Origin: JAGVIE01 sp964520905
GTDB taxonomy: Bacteria; Bacteroidota; Ignavibacteria; UBA10030; SZUA-254
NCBI GenBank assembly: GCA_964520905.1
Contig: CAZFQL010000015.1
Coordinates: 37,864 to 101,863, forward strand
Length of the DNA stretch: 64,000 bases
Reading direction: 5' to 3'
The notes under the pieces are model-generated. The model worked only from the letters and a program-made list of their open reading frames with translations. It did not search any database and had not been told where the DNA came from. Made by a program: the position numbers and the translations under genes. Shown piece by piece: positions 18,144 through 26,679 of this stretch (positions are counted from its first letter, which is position 1; each line of letters starts with the position of its first letter).

Positions 18144-19625
18144 TTATATGGGAAGGTAAACAGAGAACGCACTTCCCTTTCCCAACTCGCTTTCGACTTC
18201 AATTTTGCCTTGATGCTGCTCTGCAATCAATTTCGCTATCGACAATCCGAGACCGCTTCCGCCAAGCTCACGTGTGCGCGCTTTATCGACACGATAGAAC
18301 CTGTCGAATATTTTCCTCTGCTCATCTTTTGAAATTCCAATACCAGAATCCTTAACCATTATTTTTGCATAGCCATTATCCCGTTCTAAAGAAAGGGAAA
18401 CGCTCCCCCGCTCCGGTGTGTACTTGATAGCATTATCGACAAGGTTGAGAAGGAGCTGGCGTAATTTCAATCGATCGCCGTGAACGACAATATTCTCTTT
18501 CCTCAGGAGATTTATTACGATTTGCTTTTTCTCGGCTATAATAATCATATCCTCAAATAACTCTTCGATAAGATTCTCAAGATAAACCTCGTCGGAATAA
18601 ACTGCTTCATGCTGGATGCCATCCGATTTTGATAAAATTAAAAGATTATCGATAATGGCTGACAACCGGAGTATTTCTTCAAGATTGCTGACGAGTACCC
18701 GCCGATACTCTTCGCATTCTTTTGGATTGCGTAATGCAAGTTCGACCTCACCGCGCATGATGGTTAGTGGCGTCCGAAGTTCGTGCGATGCATCGATTGA
18801 AAATTGTTTAACCTGTTCAAATGAATGCTGAAGCCGCGATATCATACCGTTGAATGTAGATATCAATCTGCCGATCTCATCGTTTACGCCGCGGCTCGGT
18901 ATTTGCCGATCTAAATTATGCGCGGTTATTTGTTGCGCTGTTTTGGTAATCTCATCGACCGGATGCAACGATTTGTTCGCGAGGAACCACCCGCCTACGA
19001 CCGATAACGCCAGAGCTATCGGCACGAGAATTATGAAAATGGAAAAAAGATTATCAAGCACATCGCGAAGTTCTGCCAGCGGATATGCGACGTAGATATG
19101 AATGTTTTTCGTGGAGGTTGATGCAACACGCATATCTTCGCCGCGTTCGTTCTTGACAGTACTCATCATAATAGTATCGAGCGGCGCATGCCCGATCATC
19201 AAACTCTCTTCGCCCACGGTGAATGAACGAAACACAATGGCGCCTTTTTTATCGGTAACCTCTATCATCGTTTTTTTAGGGTTGACCAACGCGTGCTCGT
19301 AAATTTGATTCCATATCTCGTCGTCGGCTTCACTCATCCCGGAGCTGTCGGGAGCGGGCGGCATCACCTCGACAAACATCTGTTGCTTTTTTTTCTTTGA
19401 AGTAAACTTTTTGCTCGGTTTTACCTTCGCCGCTTTCGGTTCGATGAAATTCTTAACCCACTTTACCTCATTCGTGAGCGATAGATCGAGATTATCCGTA
19501 AGCTGCCGGGTGGAATAAGTGTAAGCGATCAATCCGAATGCGATAAGAGTTATCAGAAGAACGAAGGAATACCAGAGTGTGAGTTTCGTCCGAATAGACT
19601 TTAATGCCATGAACATCTTATTCAT
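18144..19625 (-). CDS. HAMP-containing sensor histidine kinase
   Basis: 493 residues. Two transmembrane helices (about 13-35 and 190-212) bracket a periplasmic sensor region. HAMP domain about 213-265. HisKA H-box SHELRTPLT has the phospho-acceptor His near residue 280. The HATPase has N-box NLVDNAIKYTP, DSGIGIS and GGSGLGLSIAK. It overlaps the response regulator by 8 bp and forms a cognate pair with it. The sensor region has a Lys-rich, low-complexity stretch (KVKPSKKFTSKKKK) after the first helix. The signal is unknown. Confidence 0.93.
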   Translation of the reverse strand: MNKMFMALKSIRTKLTLWYSFVLLITLIAFGLIAYTYSTRQLTDNLDLSLTNEVKWVKNFIEPKAAKVKPSKKFTSKKKKQQMFVEVMPPAPDSSGMSEADDEIWNQIYEHALVNPKKTMIEVTDKKGAIVFRSFTVGEESLMIGHAPLDTIMMSTVKNERGEDMRVASTSTKNIHIYVAYPLAELRDVLDNLFSIFIILVPIALALSVVGGWFLANKSLHPVDEITKTAQQITAHNLDRQIPSRGVNDEIGRLISTFNGMISRLQHSFEQVKQFSIDASHELRTPLTIMRGEVELALRNPKECEEYRRVLVSNLEEILRLSAIIDNLLILSKSDGIQHEAVYSDEVYLENLIEELFEDMIIIAEKKQIVINLLRKENIVVHGDRLKLRQLLLNLVDNAIKYTPERGSVSLSLERDNGYAKIMVKDSGIGISKDEQRKIFDRFYRVDKARTRELGGSGLGLSIAKLIAEQHQGKIEVESELGKGSAFSVYLPI

Positions 19626-20289
19626 CCTTCAAAACATAACCGACACCGCGAACAGTATGCAGTAGTTTTTTTTCAAAACCGTCATCTATTTTACTCCGTA
19701 GATGGTTGATATAAACATCGATCACATTTGTGCCGGTATCGAAGTTATAATTCCAGATATGTTCCGAGATCAACGCGCGGGTTAGAACGCGGTTAACATT
19801 TCTCATGAAATATTCGAGGAGCGCATATTCTTTCCCGGTTAATTCAATAATTTTTTCGCCGCGCTTGGCTTTGTGCGCAACCGTATCTAGGTGCAGATCG
19901 ACAACCTTTAGCGTCGTCAACTTTTCCGCTGTTCCCCGTCTTAGCAGCGAGCGAACGCGCGCCAGCAGTTCCGCGAATGAGAACGGCTTCGTTAAATAGT
20001 CATCAGCTCCGGCGTCTAAACCTTCTACCTTATCGTCGATTGAACTCTTGGCTGTCAACATTAGTACCGGCGTATTAATTTTCTTCGACCTGATTTCTTT
20101 CAACACTGTTATTCCATCTTTCTTAGGAATAAGAATGTCGAGGATAATTAGGTCGAATGTTTCTGATAGAATTAACTGAGATCCGGATTCTCCATCGTAT
20201 GCAACATCCACAGTGTACCGCTCTTCCTCCAATCCTTGTTGGAGTAATTTAGCTACTTTCTTCTCATCTTCAATAATCAATATTCTCAT
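19618..20289 (-). CDS. OmpR/PhoB-family response regulator
   Basis: 223 residues. Receiver domain with acidic pocket E7/D8, phospho-acceptor Asp51 (LIILDILIPKKDG) and Lys near 101 (LTKPFSF). The C-terminal winged-helix DNA-binding domain is typical of OmpR proteins (LTGKEYALLEYFM...VYINHLRSKID). It is paired with the overlapping histidine kinase gene, and probably controls its own operon and envelope genes. Confidence 0.95.
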   Translation of the reverse strand: MRILIIEDEKKVAKLLQQGLEEERYTVDVAYDGESGSQLILSETFDLIILDILIPKKDGITVLKEIRSKKINTPVLMLTAKSSIDDKVEGLDAGADDYLTKPFSFAELLARVRSLLRRGTAEKLTTLKVVDLHLDTVAHKAKRGEKIIELTGKEYALLEYFMRNVNRVLTRALISEHIWNYNFDTGTNVIDVYINHLRSKIDDGFEKKLLHTVRGVGYVLKDE

Positions 20290-20309
20290 CTGTCGATTTC
20301 CTTTATGCT

Positions 20310-20338
20310 TAATTAATTGGAAAACCCGATTCAGTCAA
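20310..20338 (-). promoter_or_regulatory. Probable promoter of the two-component operon
   Basis: Minus strand: TTGACT, 17 bp, TAATTA, 21 bp upstream of the response regulator ATG. The -35 is good; the -10 is weaker. Confidence 0.4.
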
Positions 20339-20385
20339 GCTAACAACAAATTAAAACATTTTAAGCCAACATTCAATATTACCGC

Positions 20386-20414
20386 TTTCACTTCTGAACA
20401 ACTTTTCGTATATT
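20386..20414 (+). promoter_or_regulatory. Promoter of the TRAP transporter operon
   Basis: TTTCAC, 17 bp, TATATT, ending 16 bp before the TatT ATG. Confidence 0.45.
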
Positions 20415-20430
20415 TACAGCATAATCGACT

Positions 20431-21291
20431 ATGAAAATATTAAATATATTGATTCTTTTTTCTTCCGTTGTTTTCTCGGGATGCTTCCAAACAATTGCCG
20501 TTAAATCACTTGGAAGCATAATGGATAGCGGCTTCGAGGTGCTGAACGAGGAGCAAGACCTCGGCATCGCCGAAATCAGTGTCGCTTCAAATCTAAAACT
20601 CCTGGAAACAATTTTAAAAAGCGATCCCGATAATCAGCATTATCTCTTGCTCGCATCGCTGGGATACGCGAGCTATGCGCTCGGTTTCGTGGAAGACGAC
20701 AGTACCGAACGCGCAAGCTTTTTCTACCATCGGAGCAAAGAGTACGGCATGAAAATACTCAATAGTAATAGAGAATTTGCCGACGCACAAGAGAAGGGAA
20801 TAGAAGAATTTAATCGGGCGCTCGATTCTTTTTCCAAAGAAGATGTCCCGGCTGTTTTCTGGACAGCAACAGGCTGGGGCAGTTACATCAGTTTAAATCT
20901 AACAGACCCGTCGGCAATTGCCGATCTTCCGAAAGTGGAAGCGATGATGAAATGGGTAATCCGGAAAGATCCGCTTTACTTTTATGGCGGGGCTTATTTC
21001 TTTTTAGGAACTTTATACGGCAGCAGACCGACGTTACTTGGCGGAAATTCCGATTCATCCAAAGAATATTTTGAGACATGCCTTAAAATCAATTCACGTA
21101 AATTCCTTCTCACATACGTTTATTACGCTCGCTCGTATGCCGTTCAAACACAAAACCGGGAGTTGTTTGAAGAATGTTTAAATAGAGTCGATACAACATC
21201 AATCGATATATTACCCAGAGCCCGTCTCTCTAATGCAATAGCGAAGAAAAAATCTAAATTGCTGCGAGAGAAAATAGATGAGTTGTTCTAA
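20431..21291 (+). CDS. TRAP transporter TatT-type TPR lipoprotein
   Basis: 286 residues. Lipoprotein signal with lipobox FSGC (lipidated Cys18), then an all-helical TPR-like body as in TatT (treponemal Tp0956-like) proteins. Examples are LLLASLGYASYALGFVEDD and FYGGAYFFLGTLYGSRP. TatT is a periplasmic lipoprotein that forms a trimer and is thought to feed hydrophobic ligands to the DctP partner. Immediately upstream of dctP, dctQ and dctM genes, it completes a TPAT-type transporter. Confidence 0.87.
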   Translation: MKILNILILFSSVVFSGCFQTIAVKSLGSIMDSGFEVLNEEQDLGIAEISVASNLKLLETILKSDPDNQHYLLLASLGYASYALGFVEDDSTERASFFYHRSKEYGMKILNSNREFADAQEKGIEEFNRALDSFSKEDVPAVFWTATGWGSYISLNLTDPSAIADLPKVEAMMKWVIRKDPLYFYGGAYFFLGTLYGSRPTLLGGNSDSSKEYFETCLKINSRKFLLTYVYYARSYAVQTQNRELFEECLNRVDTTSIDILPRARLSNAIAKKKSKLLREKIDELF

Positions 21292-21309
21292 ATTATTACG
21301 GAGTCCAAA

Positions 21310-22329
21310 TTGAAACTGTACGCTTTATTATTTGTCATACTTATTATACTTTGCTCGCCATCCTCATTACACTCCCAGCAGTACATCATCAAATTTGCCA
21401 CCGTTGCACCCGATGGTAGTACATGGATGAATGTTATGAGAGAATACGATCAGGCAATCCGGAAAGAAAGCGGCGGAAGGCTCGGTTTTAAAATTTACGG
21501 CGGAATGGTTCAGGGAGACGAAAAAGATGTTTTAAGAAAAATAAAACTTGGCCAACTGCACAGCGCCGGAATCACCGGCGTCGGAATGACGAACATCGCA
21601 TCTAAAGTCAGAATACTCGATTCGCCCTTCCTCTTTAGAAACTACGACGAAGTTGACCTTATTTATAAAACATTCGGCGATGAATTCAATAAAGCGATTG
21701 AGGACGGCGGGTTTGTTAATCTGGGCTGGGCTGAAGTTGGATTCGTTTATGTCTTCACGAATACTCAAGTCAAGTCACCCGACGATCTGAAAAAAGTTAA
21801 AATGTGGATGTGGGAAGGCGACCCGATTGCCGAAGCAGCTTTCACTGCCATGAATATCAAACCGATCCCGCTCACTATAAACGATGTATTGACATCACTT
21901 CAAACAGGACTTATCGACGGAGTTTACTCTCCGCCGCTCGCTTCAATAGCGCTACAGTGGTTTTCCCGGGTTAAGTATATGCTGAAGACCTCGCTTGCGA
22001 ACTCTATGGGCGCTGTTATCATTTCGAAGAAAAAATACGACGACCTCCCATCCGACCTTCAGGAGATTCTTAAGCGCAACGGAAGAAAATACATGGAGAA
22101 GCTAACAACTCTTAGCCGTCGGGATAACGAAAAATCTATTGAGACATTAAAGAAGAACGGCGTAACGATCGTGGAACCTCCATCGGATAAAGTTAATGCT
22201 TCGTATGAAGAGATAGGGAAAAAAGCCCGCCGGTTTCTTGCCGGGAAATTGTTCCCTGAAGATCTTTTGAACAGGGTTGAAAAAACATTGGATGATTACC
22301 GAGCCAATCATCGCGCAGGATCGAAATGA
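21310..22329 (+). CDS. TRAP transporter substrate-binding protein (DctP)
   Basis: 339 residues with TTG start; a GGAGT ribosome site lies 5-6 nt before it and no nearer ATG fits. Signal peptide to about residue 22, then the DctP fold: FATVAPDGSTWMNVMREY, LGQLHSAGITGVGM, VKMWMWEGDPIAEAAFTAMN, and the substrate-gating region LQTGLIDGVYSPPLA. It captures an organic anion in the periplasm. The ligand is not predictable; association with TatT hints at a hydrophobic carboxylate. Stop and dctQ start overlap (ATGA). Confidence 0.92.
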   Translation: MKLYALLFVILIILCSPSSLHSQQYIIKFATVAPDGSTWMNVMREYDQAIRKESGGRLGFKIYGGMVQGDEKDVLRKIKLGQLHSAGITGVGMTNIASKVRILDSPFLFRNYDEVDLIYKTFGDEFNKAIEDGGFVNLGWAEVGFVYVFTNTQVKSPDDLKKVKMWMWEGDPIAEAAFTAMNIKPIPLTINDVLTSLQTGLIDGVYSPPLASIALQWFSRVKYMLKTSLANSMGAVIISKKKYDDLPSDLQEILKRNGRKYMEKLTTLSRRDNEKSIETLKKNGVTIVEPPSDKVNASYEEIGKKARRFLAGKLFPEDLLNRVEKTLDDYRANHRAGSK

Positions 22330-22871
22330 AGTTTCTCAATACGATTAGCAATGCACTTTCATACATCGAGCGTATTACCGTCGTTAGTTTGCTCGCAGGG
22401 ATGATCGTATTGGCGTTCACTCAGGTAATCCTGAGAAATTTTTTTTCTTCCGGCTTCCTCTGGGCTGATCCGTTTCTAAGACATATTGTTTTATGGATCG
22501 GTTTTCTTGGCGGATCGCTCGCTACCCAGCAGGAGAAACATATCAATCTCGATGTCGTTACCCGTTTTGTAAGCTCGCGGCACAAACATTTAATTCGCAT
22601 TGCAACAAATCTATTTGCGGCAACCGTTACGTTCATGCTTGCCAAAGCAGGATTAACTTTCCTGCAGAATGAAATTGAAACAGCTGAAACCCTGATTACA
22701 ATCGGCTCGGTGAATTTTCCGGCATGGTGGTTTCAACTTATCATTCCGATTGGTTTTGGATTGATGACATTCCGATTTATTATTCGATCAATCGAACACA
22801 CTCTCAACGCGGTCCATCCGACACTAGAGGCTGATCATCCCACAAATATTCCAACAATAGAACGACGATGA
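22326..22871 (+). CDS. TRAP transporter small permease (DctQ)
   Basis: 181 residues with four transmembrane helices. Family motif FLGGSLATQQEKHINLDVVTR lies between helices 2 and 3. It forms the membrane complex with DctM. It overlaps both neighbours by 4 bp (ATGA), so the three genes are translationally coupled. Confidence 0.93.
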   Translation: MKFLNTISNALSYIERITVVSLLAGMIVLAFTQVILRNFFSSGFLWADPFLRHIVLWIGFLGGSLATQQEKHINLDVVTRFVSSRHKHLIRIATNLFAATVTFMLAKAGLTFLQNEIETAETLITIGSVNFPAWWFQLIIPIGFGLMTFRFIIRSIEHTLNAVHPTLEADHPTNIPTIERR

Positions 22872-24181
22872 GTACTATACTTTTCGGATTACTTCTTATC
22901 GTTCTGGCATTTCTCGGCTCACCGCTATTTTCAATCATCGGCGCGATTGCTTTACTTGCGTTTACTGCGATAGATATAGATACATCTGCCATCATTGTGG
23001 AAATGTACCGACTTGCTAGTCAACCGACACTCATTGCGATTCCTCTATTCACATTTGCCGGATATATCCTCGCCGAAAGCAACACACCGAAACGACTTGT
23101 AGCATTATCGCAGGCATTTTTCGGCTGGATTCAAGGAGGTCTTGCGATAGTGGCTCTTGTCTCTTGTGCAATCTTTACTGCGTTCACAGGCGCATCAGGG
23201 GTTACGATTATTGCATTGGGTGGATTACTCTATCCGATCCTTCTTAAAGAAGGATATAATGAAAAATTCAGTTTGGGGTTGTTAACGACTTCCGGAAGTC
23301 TCGGACTTTTATTTCCGCCAAGTCTGCCGTTAATTTTATATTCGATGGTAGCATCAAACTCACGAACGATCGGCGGGATGGCCCCCGACGTTACTATCGA
23401 CAAATTGTTTGTTGCCGGAATCGTACCGGGCATTTTGCTGGTGACAATTCTCGCAATCTACAGCATCAGTCAGGGAAAAAGAGCGAAGGTGCAAACAATT
23501 CCATTCAATTGGCAAAGGGTAAAGAGCGCAGTAAAAGATGCCGCATGGGAAATACCGCTCCCCTTCCTGATTATCGGCGGGATTTATGGCGGGTTTTTCA
23601 CCGCAACCGAAGCTGCCGCTGTGACTGCTTTCTACGTGCTTATAGTCGAGGTATTCATATACAAAGATCTTAAACTTTTTTCAGATATACCGCGCATCAT
23701 GCAGGAAAGTATGGTTTTGGTCGGGGCAATTCTCGTCATCCTTGGCTGTGCGATGGGATTGACAAATTATCTCATCGACGAAGAAGTGCCAATGAAATTA
23801 TTCGCATTGATCCAGCAATTCATTTCGAGCCGGGTAGTATTCCTCATCCTGCTGAATATTTTTCTACTTATTGTCGGGATGATGATGGATATCTTTTCAG
23901 CTATAATAGTTGTAGTACCGTTAATCATTCCGATCGCAACGGCATATGAAATTAATCCGGTTCATCTTGGAATTATTTTTTTAACGAACCTCGAAATCGG
24001 CTACCTGACTCCACCGGTGGGATTGAACTTGTTCATATCCAGCTTCAGGTTTGAAAAGCCGGTCTCCCAGGTCGTCCGCGCCGTACTGCCTTACATAGGT
24101 GTGCTGCTGATAGCCCTGATTTTAATTACCTACATTCCCGAGCTTAGTCTGTTCATGGTAGATTTCTTCGGAGTTAAATGA
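22868..24181 (+). CDS. TRAP transporter large permease (DctM)
   Basis: 437 residues, about 12 hydrophobic helices. Characteristic segments: PLFTFAGYILAES, AFTGASGVTIIALGGL, TSGSLGLLFPPSLPLILY, GGFFTATEAAAVTAFY and LEIGYLTPPVGLNLF. This is the sodium-coupled transport subunit. Last of the three coupled TRAP genes. Confidence 0.95.
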   Translation: MSTILFGLLLIVLAFLGSPLFSIIGAIALLAFTAIDIDTSAIIVEMYRLASQPTLIAIPLFTFAGYILAESNTPKRLVALSQAFFGWIQGGLAIVALVSCAIFTAFTGASGVTIIALGGLLYPILLKEGYNEKFSLGLLTTSGSLGLLFPPSLPLILYSMVASNSRTIGGMAPDVTIDKLFVAGIVPGILLVTILAIYSISQGKRAKVQTIPFNWQRVKSAVKDAAWEIPLPFLIIGGIYGGFFTATEAAAVTAFYVLIVEVFIYKDLKLFSDIPRIMQESMVLVGAILVILGCAMGLTNYLIDEEVPMKLFALIQQFISSRVVFLILLNIFLLIVGMMMDIFSAIIVVVPLIIPIATAYEINPVHLGIIFLTNLEIGYLTPPVGLNLFISSFRFEKPVSQVVRAVLPYIGVLLIALILITYIPELSLFMVDFFGVK

Positions 24182-24215
24182 TCAAATATTCCGTATGATA
24201 TTTGAAGGAAACCAA

Positions 24216-24734
24216 ATGAAAAAGATTTTCATACTCGTCCTCATCATTACATCAAACCTTTTCGCGCAGGAGGGCCGCCTGATACCGAATCCGATAAGAA
24301 ATATTCCCCGATGGGTGCGTACGGAATTCGCGGCACGGCATCTCGATAATAATTACACCGTGAATTATCAGCTATATCCGTACTATCTTCGTGCCGATTT
24401 TAACGGCGACAGCCGCCGCGATGTCGCTATTCAAATAGTGGAAACAAAAAGCGGTAAAACGGGTTTTGCAATCTTCCATGCTAAAAAAACGCAGGCGCTG
24501 ACAATTCCGATTTCAATTATCGGCGCAGGCATTTCACTTACCGGTATCGGTGACGATTTTAAGTGGGTGAACTTCTGGAATGTGATCAAACGGAAGCAGG
24601 TGTTCGACAAAAAATCGCTCCCCTCGTTTGATGGAGATGTAATCTCTATTGGAAAACGGGATTCGACCAACGGTTATATATACTGGGACAGCAAAAAGTA
24701 TTCGTGGCAAAGGAATAAAGAACAGCTTTATTAA
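24216..24734 (+). CDS. Small exported protein, function unknown
   Basis: 172 residues from the ATG at 24216, preceded by an AAGGAAA ribosome site; an upstream in-frame ATG adds seven residues before the signal peptide. Signal peptide about 1-17 (FILVLIITSNLFAQ). One segment, RADFNGDSRRDVAIQI, resembles a single FG-GAP/VCBS calcium-type repeat. No enzyme motif. It follows the TRAP genes by 34 bp and converges on the GH10-like gene. Confidence 0.65.
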   Translation: MKKIFILVLIITSNLFAQEGRLIPNPIRNIPRWVRTEFAARHLDNNYTVNYQLYPYYLRADFNGDSRRDVAIQIVETKSGKTGFAIFHAKKTQALTIPISIIGAGISLTGIGDDFKWVNFWNVIKRKQVFDKKSLPSFDGDVISIGKRDSTNGYIYWDSKKYSWQRNKEQLY

Positions 24735-24741
24735 ACCGGGA

Positions 24742-26490
24742 TCAATTATCCACCCTGAATATTTTCTTCTCCGAAAAACTTCCCGCTATTAACATATAGC
24801 TGTACATTCCGTCCTTTAATTTTTCTATGTTCGCCGCGGCGATGTACCGCCCCGGCTCCCGAACCGCATCTACAACGTTAATTAATTCCTTGTTTCTCTC
24901 ATCCAGGATTTTTAAAAATACAGGAGTTCTCTCTTTTATCTCGTAAGGTATGTAAACAATTGACGAAGCGGGCGACGGAAAGTTTTGTGCGAGCTTGAAT
25001 TCTAACGAAAACCGTTTTGCAAGCTCAACAATTTCCGGTATGACAACGCTTTCTACCGCCGGAACGCTTTCGTTATTTCCTTTATCAATCGCTGTTACGG
25101 CATAATAATATTTTGAAGAAGTGACACGATTGATTGTATCGACAAAGTTGGTCGTCTGATTAGAAACTTTGCCGATAAGATAAGTTGATTCATCAATGTC
25201 AATCGGTTTTATAGGTGAACGATAAATATTGAAACACTTCGCGCCATCACCATCAGGGGCAATAACCGGCTGTGCCCAACTGATAGTGAATATCCCGTCA
25301 GTTATATTTTGCACTTGCACATTCATCGGAGAATTAGGCGGAAGCGGATCCTTCCACTTCATCGGCGGTATCATCGCTGAATAGCGAAACTGCCCTCCTA
25401 CATCGAGAGCTTTGCTAATATTTTCATATCGGAAAAAAGATACTCCTCCCAATCCTGCCGTACGGATTGTATCAATCAGTTGTGGAATCTCACCGAGTAC
25501 GTTGGATTTGTATGCGCCTATACCGATATAAATCTGTCTGTTATCAATGTAGTTCGACCAATCTCTCACGATTATTGCAAAATCGGGATCCCCCGGTGTA
25601 CTTCCGAGCGTCCAATATACCTGAGGCACGATATAATCGATTATTCCCTCTCGCAACCAACGCCGTGAATCCTGATAAAGTTCAGTATAACTCTGCTGAC
25701 CTCTCGCTCCGTTGAAATTTGTATAAATTCCAATTGGAGTCGCTCCGATTTTTAGCATCGGTTTAACGGCTATCGCTGAAGCATAAAAAGAACGAACGAA
25801 CATGTTTATATTTTCTCTGCGCCAATCACTCTTTGAAAGATTTTGCCCGTACTTTCTATATGTTGCATCATCGGGGAAGGGTTTGCCGGGATAGCGGATA
25901 AAATCGAATTGAATACCATCGACATTATAATTCCGAATAACATCCATAGCAACTTTCAGATTGTAATCGCGCACTTCCGGCTCTCCGGGGTCGAACCACC
26001 ACTCACCGTTAACCTGTTGCATCCATTCAGGATGTGAGAGGATGACATGACGGGGATTTGATTCCGGCGGTTTCGGACCGCCGCTCTTAACAAGGAACGT
26101 GTTGAACCATGCATGTATCTCCATCCCTTGCGCATGTGCTTCCTCGACAATGAATGAAAGCGGATCCCACCCCGGATCTTCACCGAGCGTTCCGGTTAAC
26201 TGTTGAGACCAAGGCTCAAAGTGTGATCGGTACATAGCGTCGGCTCTGCCGCGTACCTGAAAATAGATTGTGTTGAAATTAGCTGATTTAAGTTTAGCAA
26301 CAATTTCGCGGAGTGAGCGTTGTTGTTCTGCCGGGTCGAATGATTTGGGCCAATCCAATCCCATAACGGTTGCAATCCAGACAGCACGCACTTCCCGCTT
26401 CGGAATCGGGACGGTTGAATTACTGACCTGCGATGTTGCCGATGTCGCTATTAACGCCGCAGCTATGAAACTATTGAATAAACGGAACAA
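24742..26490 (-). CDS. Secreted GH10-like glycosyl hydrolase (DUF187) with T9SS sorting domain
   Basis: 582 residues. Signal peptide about 1-20. A GHL10/DUF187 TIM barrel spans about 30-390: REVRAVWIATV, IYFQVRGRADAMY, MEIHAWFNTF and GIQFDFIRYPG. A fibronectin type III-like domain follows (about 395-485). The final 85 residues start KLAQNFPSPASS, a variant of the NYPNPFNP sorting motif, and end in the conserved T9SS type A strand pattern. It is probably surface-attached or secreted and acts on glycans; the substrate is unknown. Confidence 0.87.
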   Translation of the reverse strand: MFRLFNSFIAAALIATSATSQVSNSTVPIPKREVRAVWIATVMGLDWPKSFDPAEQQRSLREIVAKLKSANFNTIYFQVRGRADAMYRSHFEPWSQQLTGTLGEDPGWDPLSFIVEEAHAQGMEIHAWFNTFLVKSGGPKPPESNPRHVILSHPEWMQQVNGEWWFDPGEPEVRDYNLKVAMDVIRNYNVDGIQFDFIRYPGKPFPDDATYRKYGQNLSKSDWRRENINMFVRSFYASAIAVKPMLKIGATPIGIYTNFNGARGQQSYTELYQDSRRWLREGIIDYIVPQVYWTLGSTPGDPDFAIIVRDWSNYIDNRQIYIGIGAYKSNVLGEIPQLIDTIRTAGLGGVSFFRYENISKALDVGGQFRYSAMIPPMKWKDPLPPNSPMNVQVQNITDGIFTISWAQPVIAPDGDGAKCFNIYRSPIKPIDIDESTYLIGKVSNQTTNFVDTINRVTSSKYYYAVTAIDKGNNESVPAVESVVIPEIVELAKRFSLEFKLAQNFPSPASSIVYIPYEIKERTPVFLKILDERNKELINVVDAVREPGRYIAAANIEKLKDGMYSYMLIAGSFSEKKIFRVDN

Positions 26491-26532
26491 AATCTGAGAA
26501 CCTTTAGTGAAGTTAATTTGGAATCAGGTAAT

Positions 26533-26561
26533 AATATAGAATGAGATGGCGTGAGAATCAA
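26533..26561 (-). promoter_or_regulatory. Promoter of the GH10-like gene
   Basis: Minus strand: TTGATT, 17 bp, TATATT, about 43 bp upstream of the start at 26490. Confidence 0.55.
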
Positions 26562-26582
26562 GCAAAAAATGGTTTCATTAGA

Positions 26583-26611
26583 TTGACTTTCATCCAAATT
26601 TACGTTATATT
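26583..26611 (+). promoter_or_regulatory. Promoter of secD
   Basis: TTGACT, 17 bp, TATATT, leaving a leader of about 60 nt before the GTG of secD. Confidence 0.6.
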
Positions 26612-26679
26612 TTCAATTCAGAATCCATAAAACTGTCCTTTTTATTTCAAATTCTCGATTTAGGAGTTAATAAGAGTAA

